Shown here: piece by piece, positions 42,422 through 51,155 of the stretch | Layout of the letters: the number at the start of each line of letters is the position of its first letter | Position numbering within the stretch: the first letter of the stretch is position 1 | NCBI RefSeq assembly: GCF_000661915.1 | Contig: NZ_CP007509.1 | Location: 3,241,501 to 3,305,500 of the forward strand | Source of the DNA: Stutzerimonas decontaminans | Lineage (GTDB): Bacteria; Pseudomonadota; Gammaproteobacteria; Pseudomonadales; Pseudomonadaceae | Direction of reading: 5' to 3' | DNA: 64,000 nucleotides | The notes under the pieces: generated by a model | Told to the model about the DNA's origin: nothing | Database searches by the model: none | Seen by the model: the letters and a program-made list of their open reading frames with translations, nothing else | Position numbers and translations under genes: made by a program

Positions 42422-43033
42422 TCAAAATTCGACGCCTTTCTGCGCCTTCACGCCGGCCTTGAACGCATGCTTGACCAACGCCATCTCGGTGACGGTGTCC
42501 GCCGCCTCGACCAGACCCGGCGGGGCGCCGCGGCCGGTGACCACCACGTGCTGCAACAGCGGCCGCGACTCGATGTCGGCGAGCACCGGCGCCAGCTCCA
42601 GGTAGCCGTACTTCAGGGCGATGTTCAGTTCGTCGAGCACCACCAGGCCGATCTCGGGATCGGCCAGCAGCTCGGCTGCGACCGCCCAGGCTTCGCGGGC
42701 CTTGGCGATGTCACGCTGGCGATCCTGGGTTTCCCAGGTGAAGCCCTCGCCCATCACGTGGTAGCGCACCTCGTCCGGGAAGCGCCGGAAGAATGCCTCC
42801 TCGCCGGTGCTGGCCGCGCCCTTGATGAATTGCACCACGCCGACCTTGATGCCATGGCCGAGCGCACGCGCGACCATGCCGAAGGCGGAACTGCTCTTGC
42901 CCTTGCCGTTACCGGTGTGCACCAGCAGCAGGCCGTACTCGTCCTGCGCCTCGGCAATCTTCTCGTCGATCAGCGCCTTCTTGCGCTGCATGCGCGCCTT
43001 GTGGCGATCATCGCGCTCGCTCGATTCGCTCAT
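42422..43033 (-). CDS. cobO: Cob(I)alamin adenosyltransferase CobO (BtuR)
   Basis: 203 residues. Converts cob(I)yrinate a,c-diamide or cobalamin to its adenosylated form. P-loop LLVHTGNGKGKSSSAFGMV (about residues 37-55), then VGVVQFIKG, LVVLDELNIALKYGYL and VVTGRGAPPGLVEAADTVTEM are the BtuR/CobO signature. It overlaps btuM by four bases. Confidence 0.95.
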   Translation of the reverse strand: MSESSERDDRHKARMQRKKALIDEKIAEAQDEYGLLLVHTGNGKGKSSSAFGMVARALGHGIKVGVVQFIKGAASTGEEAFFRRFPDEVRYHVMGEGFTWETQDRQRDIAKAREAWAVAAELLADPEIGLVVLDELNIALKYGYLELAPVLADIESRPLLQHVVVTGRGAPPGLVEAADTVTEMALVKHAFKAGVKAQKGVEF

Positions 43034-43599
43034 GCCCGGGCCTCGTCACGCTGCCCGACCCAGGCGCGCAGACCGGCGAACAGCAGCGCGGCGACGCCGA
43101 CATACAGCGCCAGGGTCGACAGGTAGCGCGGGTAGTAGGTGGCGATTCGGTCGGCCAGCAACATCAGGCTCGGCTCGGGGTAGCGCCCGGAGAAATAGAG
43201 GAAGCCGCCGCCGGAGAACAGGTAGCAGACGAAGGCACTCGCCATCACGCACAGCGCCAGGGTCGCCAGGCTGCTCAGCTGGTCACGATGCCAACGAGCG
43301 TAGAGCCGGCCGCCCAGCCACAGCGAACCGTACGCCGGCACCAGCATCCAGTAGGCCGGCGACATGCACCAGTCGCTGACACCGGCCCACTGGATGGCGG
43401 CGAAATCCAGTAGCGAAGCCTCGAGAAACAGTGCCGGAAACACCCACTTCGGCCGCACCAGCACACCGGCGAGGAAGAACACGGCCCAGGATGCGCTCGG
43501 CAGGTTCACGCTGGCGAAGTGCTGTCCGCGGGTCATGGCCAACAGCGCAGCGAGCGCGAGGCCCACCAGCAGCTGGTATCTCGGGGCAAGCTTGATCAT
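43030..43599 (-). CDS. btuM: BtuM-type solitary ECF vitamin B12 transporter
   Basis: 189 residues, about six hydrophobic segments. It is located between btuB and cobO, right behind a B12 riboswitch. A single cysteine stands at residue 78 (GVSDWCMSPAYWM) in a periplasm-side loop, close to the position of the cobalt-coordinating Cys80 reported for Thiobacillus denitrificans BtuM. The segment LPSASWAVFFLAGVLVRP also recalls that family. BtuM proteins move B12 across the inner membrane without an ECF module. The family call is recalled from knowledge plus position, not proven by alignment. Confidence 0.7.
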   Translation of the reverse strand: MIKLAPRYQLLVGLALAALLAMTRGQHFASVNLPSASWAVFFLAGVLVRPKWVFPALFLEASLLDFAAIQWAGVSDWCMSPAYWMLVPAYGSLWLGGRLYARWHRDQLSSLATLALCVMASAFVCYLFSGGGFLYFSGRYPEPSLMLLADRIATYYPRYLSTLALYVGVAALLFAGLRAWVGQRDEARA

Positions 43600-43646
43600 T
43601 GCAATCTCCTTGATGCGGCGCGCGGGACGTCCGCGCGCCTTCGGGT

Positions 43647-45500
43647 TCACAGCGCCTGGTAGCGCACGGTCAGGTAAGCGGCCTGTCCGGGCTGGTTGTA
43701 GCCCTCGGCGGTCTCAAAGTCGGCGTCGAGCAGATTGGCGACGCGTGCCTGCAGGCGCCATTCAGGGGTGATGCGGTACTCGCCGCGCAAATCGAGGGTG
43801 GCGTAACCGGACAGCTCCTTGGTATTGGCGAGGTCGTCGTAGCGCTGCCCCTCGGCGTGCAGGCTGGCGCCGACGCTGAAGGCACCGAGCCGGCGGTCGA
43901 GGTCGAGGTTGAACAGCTGCTTGGCCCGGCGCGCCAGTTCGTTGCCACGGTTGGCGCCCGCAGAGCGGTTCTCCGGCTCCAGCAGGCTGTAGTTGGCATT
44001 CCAGTCCCAGCCCAGCAATTGGCTGCCGAGCACCAGCTCGACGCCACGGATACGCGCTTCCTGCACGTTGGCCGGTGCGGAAATGCTGGCGTCATAGGCG
44101 ATGAGGTCATCCACCACGGTGCGATAGGCATTCACCGCCCAGTGGCCCCAGCCATGCTGGCCGGCGAGGCCGACCTCGAGGCTCTCGGAGGTTTCCGCAT
44201 CCAGCTCAGGATTGCCGTAGTTGGGGTAATACAGCTCGTTGAAGGTCGGCGCCTTGAATGCCGTGCCATAGCTGACGGTGCCGCGCAACCAGTCGGTCAG
44301 CGCGTAGCCGTAGCCGATGTTGCCGGTGTGGTGCTGGCCGAACTGCTCGTTGTCGTCACGACGCAGCGACAGCTGCCAGTCATGGCGGCCGACCTCGCCC
44401 AGGTACTGAGCGAAATAGCCGTCGTTGTCTCGCGAGTCCTCGGCGTACTCCGTGGTGCCGTTGACCTCGTCGCGCTGGTGGTCGGCACCCAGGATCAGCG
44501 TATGCCCCGCGGCCAGCTCGATATCGTTCTGCCAGCTGAACGTGTCGCGACGGCTGTCGAAGCGTGAATAGAACTGTCCGTCCTGATAGGCATCGGATTT
44601 GTCCTCGCTACGCCCGGCCTGCAGCGTCACCAGCCAGGGCTCCAGCGGACTGAAGCGCGCACGGGTGCCGAAGACCCTCGACTCGCCATCGGCATTGGCG
44701 CCGAAGCCGGACGTGCGAGCCCGGTTCACGCTGTCGTAATCGTTGTGCGACTTGGCCTGCAGCAGGTTCGCGTCCAGCTCCAGGCCGTTGTCGAAGCGGT
44801 AGCCGGCGCTCAGCGTCGCTGACAGGTTGCGATAGCCGTCGGCGTCGTTTTCGTAGCCACTGGTGCCTGCCGACTTGACGTTGATGCCGTCGGTATCCGA
44901 ACCGCTGACGCCCAGGCTGTACCAGCCACGACCGTCACCACCGGAAACGCCGGCGCTGCCGCTGTAGGTGTCGTGGGTGCCGTAACCGGCCGAGAAGAAC
45001 GGCTTGACGCCCTGCCCCTCGCCCTTGCGGGTGAAGATCTGGATCACCCCGCCGATGGCTTCCGAGCCATACAGGCTGGAACGTGGGCCGAGTACGACTT
45101 CGATGCGCTCGATCAGCTCCAGCGGCAGGTCCTGCAGTGCGGCACCGCCGGCAGTCACCGAACCGATCTTGATGCCGTCGATCATCACCAGCACATGATC
45201 GGATTCGGTGCCGCGCATAAAGAGCGAGGTGGACTTGCCAGGCCCACCGTTGTTGCTCAGCGAAACGCCGGGAACCTGCTTGAGCAGCTCGGGCAACGAA
45301 CTCGCCTGGCTGCGCTCGATGCGCTCACGGTCGATCACGGTCACCGCAGCGAGGCTTTGCTGAGCCGTCTGTGCGGTGCGGGTGGCGGTCACCACCTGTT
45401 GCTGGAGATCCAGCGGGGCCGCGGCCAGTTGGCCAATGGAAAAGGGGGAAATGCCGAGCAACACATAGGCCGCTGGCTTGAAACGGGGCTTGCCAATCAA
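43647..45500 (-). CDS. btuB: TonB-dependent vitamin B12 outer-membrane receptor BtuB
   Basis: 617 residues. Signal peptide, TonB box region and a plug domain (about residues 40-170) with IERSQASSLPELLKQVPGVSL and GTESDHVLVMIDGIKIG, then a beta barrel ending YLTVRYQAL with terminal hydrophobic residue. It carries B12 across the outer membrane with TonB. It is the first gene after the cobalamin riboswitch, so its translation or transcription is repressed by B12. Confidence 0.92.
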   Translation of the reverse strand: MIGKPRFKPAAYVLLGISPFSIGQLAAAPLDLQQQVVTATRTAQTAQQSLAAVTVIDRERIERSQASSLPELLKQVPGVSLSNNGGPGKSTSLFMRGTESDHVLVMIDGIKIGSVTAGGAALQDLPLELIERIEVVLGPRSSLYGSEAIGGVIQIFTRKGEGQGVKPFFSAGYGTHDTYSGSAGVSGGDGRGWYSLGVSGSDTDGINVKSAGTSGYENDADGYRNLSATLSAGYRFDNGLELDANLLQAKSHNDYDSVNRARTSGFGANADGESRVFGTRARFSPLEPWLVTLQAGRSEDKSDAYQDGQFYSRFDSRRDTFSWQNDIELAAGHTLILGADHQRDEVNGTTEYAEDSRDNDGYFAQYLGEVGRHDWQLSLRRDDNEQFGQHHTGNIGYGYALTDWLRGTVSYGTAFKAPTFNELYYPNYGNPELDAETSESLEVGLAGQHGWGHWAVNAYRTVVDDLIAYDASISAPANVQEARIRGVELVLGSQLLGWDWNANYSLLEPENRSAGANRGNELARRAKQLFNLDLDRRLGAFSVGASLHAEGQRYDDLANTKELSGYATLDLRGEYRITPEWRLQARVANLLDADFETAEGYNQPGQAAYLTVRYQAL

Positions 45501-45609
45501 GGTTCAGGTCTCCGTCGTGCCCACCCGCACGACTGAAAGTCGACGAAGACAGACGGAGGAACAGCAAAGAGAAGTGAATATCGAACGATATGCACCCGCC
45601 CAGCGCCCG

Positions 45610-45830
45610 CCGCACTGTCAGTGAATGCGACAGGCCGGTCTCCGGGCTTGCGAGCGTACGCCTTGCAGCGTTCCGAAACCGCGCCTTCCCATGCGTGAGC
45701 ACAGTGGCTGTTACGGTTTCTCAACTCGCCTACCGTTGCGGGGGCAGCGCCGGAATCTTCGTGAGAATGGACCGGCTTCCCTGTTTCACCCCCTCTTCGA
45801 CGAGGGGGCACCTGAGGCGACGCGGAGGTT
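45610..45830 (-). promoter_or_regulatory. Cobalamin riboswitch
   Basis: On the minus strand the B12 box AAGCCCGGAGACCGGCCTG is at about 45630-45649. Upstream lies the conserved core GCTGCCCCCGCAACGGTA. The 5' part (about 45773-45815) contains a long stem, CCCCCTCGTCGAAGAGGGGG. These are the defining elements of the AdoCbl aptamer. It ends about 110 bases before btuB. Boundaries are approximate. Confidence 0.92.
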
Positions 45831-45975
45831 AGTCCAAGGCCGGGCGTGACGCAACCGCAGGGTTGTCGCAGCGCTCTGCAATTTCCGCTTGCATCTCGCC
45901 ACTCGGAACGGCGGACGCCGAAAGGCTTCGAATGCAACAATGCCAGCAATCAGCCAGGACCCATATCCGACGCCC

Positions 45976-46779
45976 ATGACCAGCATCGTGCAGATTTCCG
46001 ACACCCATTTCGGCACCGAACAAGCCAGCGTGGTTCAGGCGCTGGAAGATCATATACGCGAACACAGCGCCGACCTGCTGGTGTTCTCCGGCGACATTAC
46101 CCAACGCGCCCGCCGCGGCCAGTTCGCCAGTGCCGCCGCCTTCGTGCAACGGGTGGAAGCCAATGGCGTCGGCGATACGCTGGTAATTCCAGGCAATCAC
46201 GACATCCCGCTGTACAACCTCTTCGCCCGCCTGTTCACGCCCTACGGCAACTACCGGCGGCACTTCGGCGATGAGCTGGAGCCGGTGTTCGAGAACGACG
46301 ACGTGCTGGTGGTCGGCCTCAACACCACCCATCCGCGCCGGCACAAGGACGGCGTGGTGACGGCGCGGCAGGTGGAGCGGGTGGCGCAACGGCTGGCCGA
46401 TGGCGATCCACGCAAGATTCGCATCGTCGTAGCCCACCAACCGTTCGGCGCGATGGTGCCGAGCGATCTGCGCAACCTGCAGCACGGCGCCGAACCCGCG
46501 CTGCAGCGCTGGGCCGAGCACGGGCTGGATCTGGTCATGGGCGGGCACATCCACCTGCCCTACGTGCTGCCGCTGTCCAAACAGTACGCCGGCCTCGCGC
46601 GGGAGATCTGGATGGTGCAGGCGGGCACCACACTCTCGACCCGCCTGCGCGGCACCTCACCGAACTCTTTCAACCGGCTGAAATTGCATCCGGGCGAAGA
46701 GAAGAAGGTCTGCGTCGAGCGCTGGGATCTGCTCGACGACCGCTTCGTACTGGGTTCGCACTTCAACCTGAGCTGGTAG
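45976..46779 (+). CDS. Metallophosphoesterase (CpdA/Icc-like)
   Basis: 267 residues. QISDTHFG at the N-terminus, VFSGDITQR, IPGNHDIP and VMGGHIHLPY form the metallophosphoesterase motifs (D, D, N/H, H residues). The fold is that of 3',5'-cAMP phosphodiesterase CpdA, but the substrate is not shown. ATG at 45976 chosen because the motif follows within ten residues; the upstream extension lies in the riboswitch region. It is divergent from btuB. Confidence 0.82.
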   Translation: MTSIVQISDTHFGTEQASVVQALEDHIREHSADLLVFSGDITQRARRGQFASAAAFVQRVEANGVGDTLVIPGNHDIPLYNLFARLFTPYGNYRRHFGDELEPVFENDDVLVVGLNTTHPRRHKDGVVTARQVERVAQRLADGDPRKIRIVVAHQPFGAMVPSDLRNLQHGAEPALQRWAEHGLDLVMGGHIHLPYVLPLSKQYAGLAREIWMVQAGTTLSTRLRGTSPNSFNRLKLHPGEEKKVCVERWDLLDDRFVLGSHFNLSW

Positions 46780-46792
46780 CGCGGCAGCGCCA

Positions 46793-48046
46793 TCAGCCCA
46801 TCGACAGGCCGATCAGGTATACCCCGGCGAAGCCGATGTTGAAGGCAATGAACAGGTAGAGCATGTGCCGCAGGTAGCTGCCAAAGGTCAGCCCCGGCAC
46901 CTTGCTCATGGCGACGATGCCAGCCGCCGAGCCGATCACCAGCAGCGAACCGCCGACGCCGACCGCATAGGTCAGCACCATCCACTCGGCGACGCCCATT
47001 TCCAGTCCGGACTTGAGCAGCGCGGCGGTCAGCGGCACGTTATCGATCGCCGCGGACATCACCCCCATCAGGTAGTTGGCCATCACGGCGGGCACCTGGT
47101 CATAGATATGTACCAGCCCGTCGAGCACGCGGATTTCCTTGAGCATGCCCACCAGCAGGAGGATGCCGAGGAAGAAGAACAGGGTCTCGAACTCCACCTG
47201 CCGCACGTACTCGAGAATCGGATCGGAGTCGTTGTCGTCGCTGAAGAAGCGCGCCACCAGAAACATCACCGAGAGGCCGGCGAGGAAGGTCAGTACAGGC
47301 GGAATCTGGAACAGGAAGTTGCCAACGATGGTGCTGAGAATGGTGCAGAGGAAGATCAGCGCAATCGCCACGTCCACGCCACGTACATCGTTGCGCTGGC
47401 CCTGTACGGCCACCTCCCCCTTCATACCGATCGACAGCATGGCAGCTAGCACCATGACCGCGACGAAGGCCGGTACCGCCAGCACCAACAGCTGGAGGAT
47501 CGCTACCTTGCCAGCGAGGAAGATCATCAGCGTGGTGACGTCGCCGGTAATCAGCGCCACGCCACCGGAGTTGACGGAGAAGACCACCAACGTGGCGAAC
47601 TTGATGGTCTTCGCCCGATCCAGCTGCAGCGAAAGGATCAGCGTGATGGAGACCAGCGTCGCGGTGATGTTGTCGGCGAGCGACGAGAACACGAAGCAGA
47701 AGGTCGCAGTGAGGAACAGTAACGCTCGTTCGCTGATCCGCCGCGGCAGCACAAGGTAGATCAGGTTCTCGATCATGCCTTTCTTGTTCAGGTAGGCAAC
47801 GAAGGTCATCGCCGCCACTAGGAATATCCACAATCCGGCAATTTCGGCGATGTTCTCGTTCAGGCTTTCCAGCACGGCTTCCCGCGCTTCGCCCATCGGC
47901 GTGAAGATGAACAGCAGCAGCCAGGCCAGGGTGCCGAAGAACAGCGTCACCTTGGCCTTGTTTACATGGGTAATTTCTTCAAGCACGACACCAAGCAGTG
48001 CCGCCACCGCCAGCGCGATGAGCACGTACGTCAGCAACTCAGGCAT
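46793..48046 (-). CDS. nhaD: Sodium:proton antiporter NhaD
   Basis: 417 residues, about 12 transmembrane helices, ion transporter superfamily. EEITHVNKAKVTLFFGTLAWLL, SLADNITATLVSITLILSLQL and AAIDNVPLTAALLKSG (conserved Asp/Asn pairs) are NhaD features. It exchanges Na+ or Li+ for H+, working on the same gradient as OadGAB. The motif positions are approximate. Confidence 0.9.
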   Translation of the reverse strand: MPELLTYVLIALAVAALLGVVLEEITHVNKAKVTLFFGTLAWLLLFIFTPMGEAREAVLESLNENIAEIAGLWIFLVAAMTFVAYLNKKGMIENLIYLVLPRRISERALLFLTATFCFVFSSLADNITATLVSITLILSLQLDRAKTIKFATLVVFSVNSGGVALITGDVTTLMIFLAGKVAILQLLVLAVPAFVAVMVLAAMLSIGMKGEVAVQGQRNDVRGVDVAIALIFLCTILSTIVGNFLFQIPPVLTFLAGLSVMFLVARFFSDDNDSDPILEYVRQVEFETLFFFLGILLLVGMLKEIRVLDGLVHIYDQVPAVMANYLMGVMSAAIDNVPLTAALLKSGLEMGVAEWMVLTYAVGVGGSLLVIGSAAGIVAMSKVPGLTFGSYLRHMLYLFIAFNIGFAGVYLIGLSMG

Positions 48047-48234
48047 AACTCACCTAATGGAGAAGTAAGGAAAGGGGTTTGTGCACAGCGGGCTGCGCAC
48101 GGAAGGAAATTGGGCAGCGCATGGTAGCCAAACGCAGAGATGAGCGGAATCACCGCATGTCAAACGCAGAGTATTTCAGAATGTGAATAACGCTAACGAA
48201 GCGCTGTCGGTCACGAGGCTAGAAGAGCCTCCAC

Positions 48235-48759
48235 TCAGGGATTGCGTGCAAGCTGCTCGTGATCGAGCACCCGCTTCGCGCCCAGATAGTTTTTCTGCCA
48301 GTAACTGGCGGCGAGGCTGTCCAGGCGAACCGTGCCGCCCGAGGACGGCGCGTGGACGAAGCGATCCTGTCCAACGTAGATACCGGCATGGCTGACACGA
48401 CGGCCACCGCTGGTGGCAAAGAACACCAGATCACCCGGCTGCAGCGCATGACGGCGCACGGCCGGGCCGCGCAGATTGCTCATTTCCTGAGTGGTGCGAG
48501 GAAGGTTGATGCCGGCAGCGCCGCGATAGACATAGCCGATCAGGCCGCTGCAATCGAAACCACTGTCGGGCGTGTTGCCGCCCCAGCGGTACGGCGTGCC
48601 GACCAAGCCGAGCGCACTGAAAAGTACATCCTCGGCAACACCTGGCATGGGGTGAGAGGTAGCGGGTTCCTGAATAACTGGCGGCGCCGGTGGCTGACCG
48701 GCACAGGCGGCCAGCAGCGCAAAGAGGACAACAAGCGTGAGACGGGCCAGGTAGTGCAT
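48235..48759 (-). CDS. NlpC/P60 family lipoprotein, peptidoglycan endopeptidase (copy A)
   Basis: 174 residues. Signal peptide with lipobox LLAACAG (Cys about residue 20) marks a lipoprotein. The NlpC/P60 domain (about 45-165) has the catalytic Cys in FDCSGLIGYVY, His in RVSHAGIYVG and a further His in FVHAPS. It is expected to cut D-gamma-Glu-mDAP links in peptidoglycan. A paralogue lies directly upstream on the same strand. Confidence 0.87.
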   Translation of the reverse strand: MHYLARLTLVVLFALLAACAGQPPAPPVIQEPATSHPMPGVAEDVLFSALGLVGTPYRWGGNTPDSGFDCSGLIGYVYRGAAGINLPRTTQEMSNLRGPAVRRHALQPGDLVFFATSGGRRVSHAGIYVGQDRFVHAPSSGGTVRLDSLAASYWQKNYLGAKRVLDHEQLARNP

Positions 48760-48800
48760 CGCAGAGCGGTCCAGGCAAATGAGCCATCACTCTGCCGGCA

Positions 48801-48825
48801 TGCGGGGGAAGACGCAACCCCCGCA
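48801..48825 (-). other. Short hairpin between the two NlpC/P60 genes
   Basis: TGCGGGGG and CCCCCGCA enclose nine bases. It lies just before the upstream gene's 3' end and copy A; no U tract follows. Role uncertain. Confidence 0.3.
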
Positions 48826-48835
48826 GATCGCCGGA

Positions 48836-49474
48836 TCAACGCTGGGCGGTGTGTGGTGTCAGGTCCGAAGCCAATGCCAGAACACGCTTGGCTTCCATGT
48901 AACTGGCGCGCCAGTACTTGTCGTCCAGGCTGTCTACACGAACGCCACCGCTGCGACTGCTGGAAGCGTGGATGAACTGGTCATCGCCGATATAGATTCC
49001 GGCGTGGCTGACCCGGCCACGGCCACGGTTGTTGAAGAACACCACGTCACCCGGCTCCAGCTCGTTACGCTTGACCACCGGCGCGTCGAGGTTGATCAGC
49101 TCGCGGGTCGAGCGTGGCAGCTTGAGGCCGGCTTCCTTGCGGAACAGGAAGCCGACGAAGCCGCTGCAGTCGAAACCGCTCTTCACCGAGCTGCCGCCGT
49201 AGCGATACGGGGTGCCGACAAGGGTGAAGCCGCGCTCGAGGATGCTATCGGCCAGCTGCGGCAGCTGGTAATCGTGCTCATCAGTAAGCTCGGCCAGCGA
49301 CTCTTCCTCGCTCTTGTCGAGCGCATCGAAGTCGAATCCAGCCAGGGGGTGATGTTGCGACAGACGAGGCGCATTGGCTTGCTGCTCGGTCTGTACCGGC
49401 TGACCGGCACAGGCGGTCAGCAGGGCGATAAGTGCGAGAGGCACGAGGGGTGCGAAGCGTTGGCGCATGGGCAC
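48836..49474 (-). CDS. NlpC/P60 family lipoprotein, peptidoglycan endopeptidase (copy B)
   Basis: 212 residues. Lipobox LLTACAG after a short signal. The domain carries FDCSGFVGFLF (catalytic Cys), RVSHAGIYIG and FIHASSS, in the same order as copy A. The N-terminal spacer of about 60 residues is acidic and longer than in copy A. The two proteins share many residues in the domain and are a tandem duplication. ATG at 49468 is an alternative start. Confidence 0.87.
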   Translation of the reverse strand: MPMRQRFAPLVPLALIALLTACAGQPVQTEQQANAPRLSQHHPLAGFDFDALDKSEEESLAELTDEHDYQLPQLADSILERGFTLVGTPYRYGGSSVKSGFDCSGFVGFLFRKEAGLKLPRSTRELINLDAPVVKRNELEPGDVVFFNNRGRGRVSHAGIYIGDDQFIHASSSRSGGVRVDSLDDKYWRASYMEAKRVLALASDLTPHTAQR

Positions 49475-49590
49475 GACCGTGTCGTTGATTTCAAAGTGCC
49501 GGCGACTATGCCCGCTATCGCTTCGATGATCAAATTCAATCGGACGAAATGTGACCGGCTGCCTGCGACAAAACGTCTGCGGTCCGTTCT

Positions 49591-50192
49591 TCAGCCGGAG
49601 TTCGATTCAGCCTGATCGCTGGACGCTGCGCTCTGGACGCGGCGCAGCCCGAAGATGGCGCCGAGCACATTATTCCCCTTGAGCTGGTGAACCACCGCAA
49701 CTGCCACGTGGCCGTACCAGTAGAGCCACAGCAATTGGCCGAAGAATTTGTGCTGCAGTGTATAGCGCGTGAAGGCCATCCCGTCCGCCGGCGGCCCGAC
49801 ATGCCCTGGCGGAATCATGGCGAACATGATCATGCCAGTGACTGCGCAGCCGCTCAGCGCCAGCAGCCCGAGGCCATGCACAAAGCTCGAAAGCCCCGCC
49901 GCGGGCCGCTGGCCTGCAGACGACCGCGCAACAGGCCAAACCCTTCGCGCAGCACCAGCAGCCGGCCGGCACGCCCCCAGGGGAACAGGCGCTGAAGATC
50001 ATAAACGGCGTAGCTATAGAGCCAGAACAGCAACACGATGAGCGCCGTCAGTGCACCAAGCAGGCGATGCCAGGGAAACAGGTACTGACTGCCAGGGTCG
50101 GACATCCACAGACTACTGAACTGCTGAAAACAAGCGGTCAGCGCAATGGCCCAGTGCAGCAGGCGCGTTTTGATATCCCAACCAGCAGTCAT
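49591..50192 (-). pseudogene. Cytochrome b561-type protein, frameshifted
   Basis: The first half (minus strand from 50192) starts WDIKTRLLHWAIALTACFQQFSSLW, a cytochrome b561 N-terminus with an axial His. Its frame then drifts into nonsense (SGPRRGFRALC) near 49895-49910. The continuation, VHGLGLLALSGCAVTGMIMF, followed by HKFFGQLLWLYWYGHVAVAVVHQL with the second His pair, lies one frame over and runs to 49591. The shift falls in a GC-rich stretch. Either the gene is broken, or the assembly has a one-base error. It is a membrane haem protein next to the cytochrome bd genes. Confidence 0.8.
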
Positions 50193-50207
50193 GCCTGCGC
50201 GGCCCGC

Positions 50208-50693
50208 TCAGCAACCGCACCGCTCGGCGGGCTTCTGCTCGACTGCACAGCTGGCCGCGCCACAGCCAGGCGAGCTTTGCGAATCGTTTCGCAGATAATC
50301 GGCCATCTGCGCAAGCGCCTGCTCGAGGCGATCTCGCAGACTGGCGTCCATCGGCGTGTCCGCCAAGGCCCTGCGCATGCAGAACATCCACTGGTCCCGC
50401 TCGGATTCTCCGATTCGGAAGAAGCGATGCCTGACGCGCAAGCGCGGGTGTCCGTGCTTTTCGATAAAGCGGGAAGGCCCGCCCAGCCAACCGGATAGGA
50501 AGTCGAAGAGCCGCTCACGGATCTCCGTGGTGTCGTCGCCATGCATGTCGCGCACCACCCGGACATCTGGCTCGCTGAGCATTACGTCATACAGACGGTC
50601 GACCAGCTGTCGCAGCGGCCCATCCCCGCCCAGCTGTTGGTAGGGAGTGAGATCAAGGGAAGTATTCAAAACATTACCTCTTGCGTGAGTCAT
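50208..50693 (-). CDS. Group II truncated haemoglobin with Cys-rich tail
   Basis: 161 residues. PYQQLGGDGPLRQLVDRLYD starts the 2-on-2 globin fold; HGHPRLRVRH carries the proximal histidine; RDQWMFCMRRALAD is the group II signature with its Trp. The globin ends near residue 138; a tail follows with several Cys (GCGAASCAVEQ, then RCGC at the end), which is not part of the usual globin. It could bind metal or form disulfides. Start: ATG at 50693, or TTG at 50669 with AAGAGG before it. It lies next to cytochrome bd genes. Confidence 0.85.
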   Translation of the reverse strand: MTHARGNVLNTSLDLTPYQQLGGDGPLRQLVDRLYDVMLSEPDVRVVRDMHGDDTTEIRERLFDFLSGWLGGPSRFIEKHGHPRLRVRHRFFRIGESERDQWMFCMRRALADTPMDASLRDRLEQALAQMADYLRNDSQSSPGCGAASCAVEQKPAERCGC

Positions 50694-50711
50694 GGCACCC
50701 GGCTGCCACCT

Positions 50712-51005
50712 CTAAAACTGCGCCTGCCACAGGATCAGGTAACCCAGCCCCATCAGCGGCCAGCCAATCAGCGGATGAAACAGCAGGCGCCATAGCCAAT
50801 GGTGGGGCAGGAAACCAACGCCATGCACAAAGCCCACAGAAATGCCCAACATCACCAGCATCAGTTGCGGATGGCTGTAACCGCCCTGCCCGTCCAACAT
50901 TGCTGCCGGATGGATCAGCAACACCAGCGCCAGCGGCGCTGCCAGCAGCAATGACAGCACGCGACTGGCCGACCCGTAGAACCGCCTGTGCGCGATGCTG
51001 CTCAC
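50712..51005 (-). CDS. ybgE: Cyd operon protein YbgE
   Basis: 97 residues, three hydrophobic segments (VLSLLLAAPLALVLLIHPA, LVMLGISVGFVHGVGF, LMGLGYLILW), the layout of YbgE. GFxPHxxxWR-type residues occur (GFLPHHWLWRLLFHP). The start is GTG at 51005, overlapping the cydX stop (GTGA). YbgE is a cyd operon accessory of unknown function. Confidence 0.82.
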   Translation of the reverse strand: MSSIAHRRFYGSASRVLSLLLAAPLALVLLIHPAAMLDGQGGYSHPQLMLVMLGISVGFVHGVGFLPHHWLWRLLFHPLIGWPLMGLGYLILWQAQF

Positions 51006-51106
51006 GGCTCGGCGTCCAGATCCTGTGTGGCCTCCAGCCACAGCGCATTGATGATGCCGAAGCTGCAGGCCAGCAGCACACCGAGAATCCAGGTGAAGTA
51101 CCACAT
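51002..51106 (-). CDS. cydX: Cytochrome bd-I small subunit CydX
   Basis: 34 residues. The translation starts MWYFTWILGVLLACSFGIIN and ends EATQDLDAEP: one transmembrane helix and the conserved W, the CydX/CbdX family. It stabilises the haem centre of the CydAB oxidase. It lies 49 bases after cydB with a clear ribosome site (AAGGAG). The short length keeps it below common gene-call cut-offs. Confidence 0.95.
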   Translation of the reverse strand: MWYFTWILGVLLACSFGIINALWLEATQDLDAEP

Positions 51107-51155
51107 AGTCGTTTCTCCTTGGGGCGAAGCGGGCGCAGACGGCCCGCTTGCTCAT

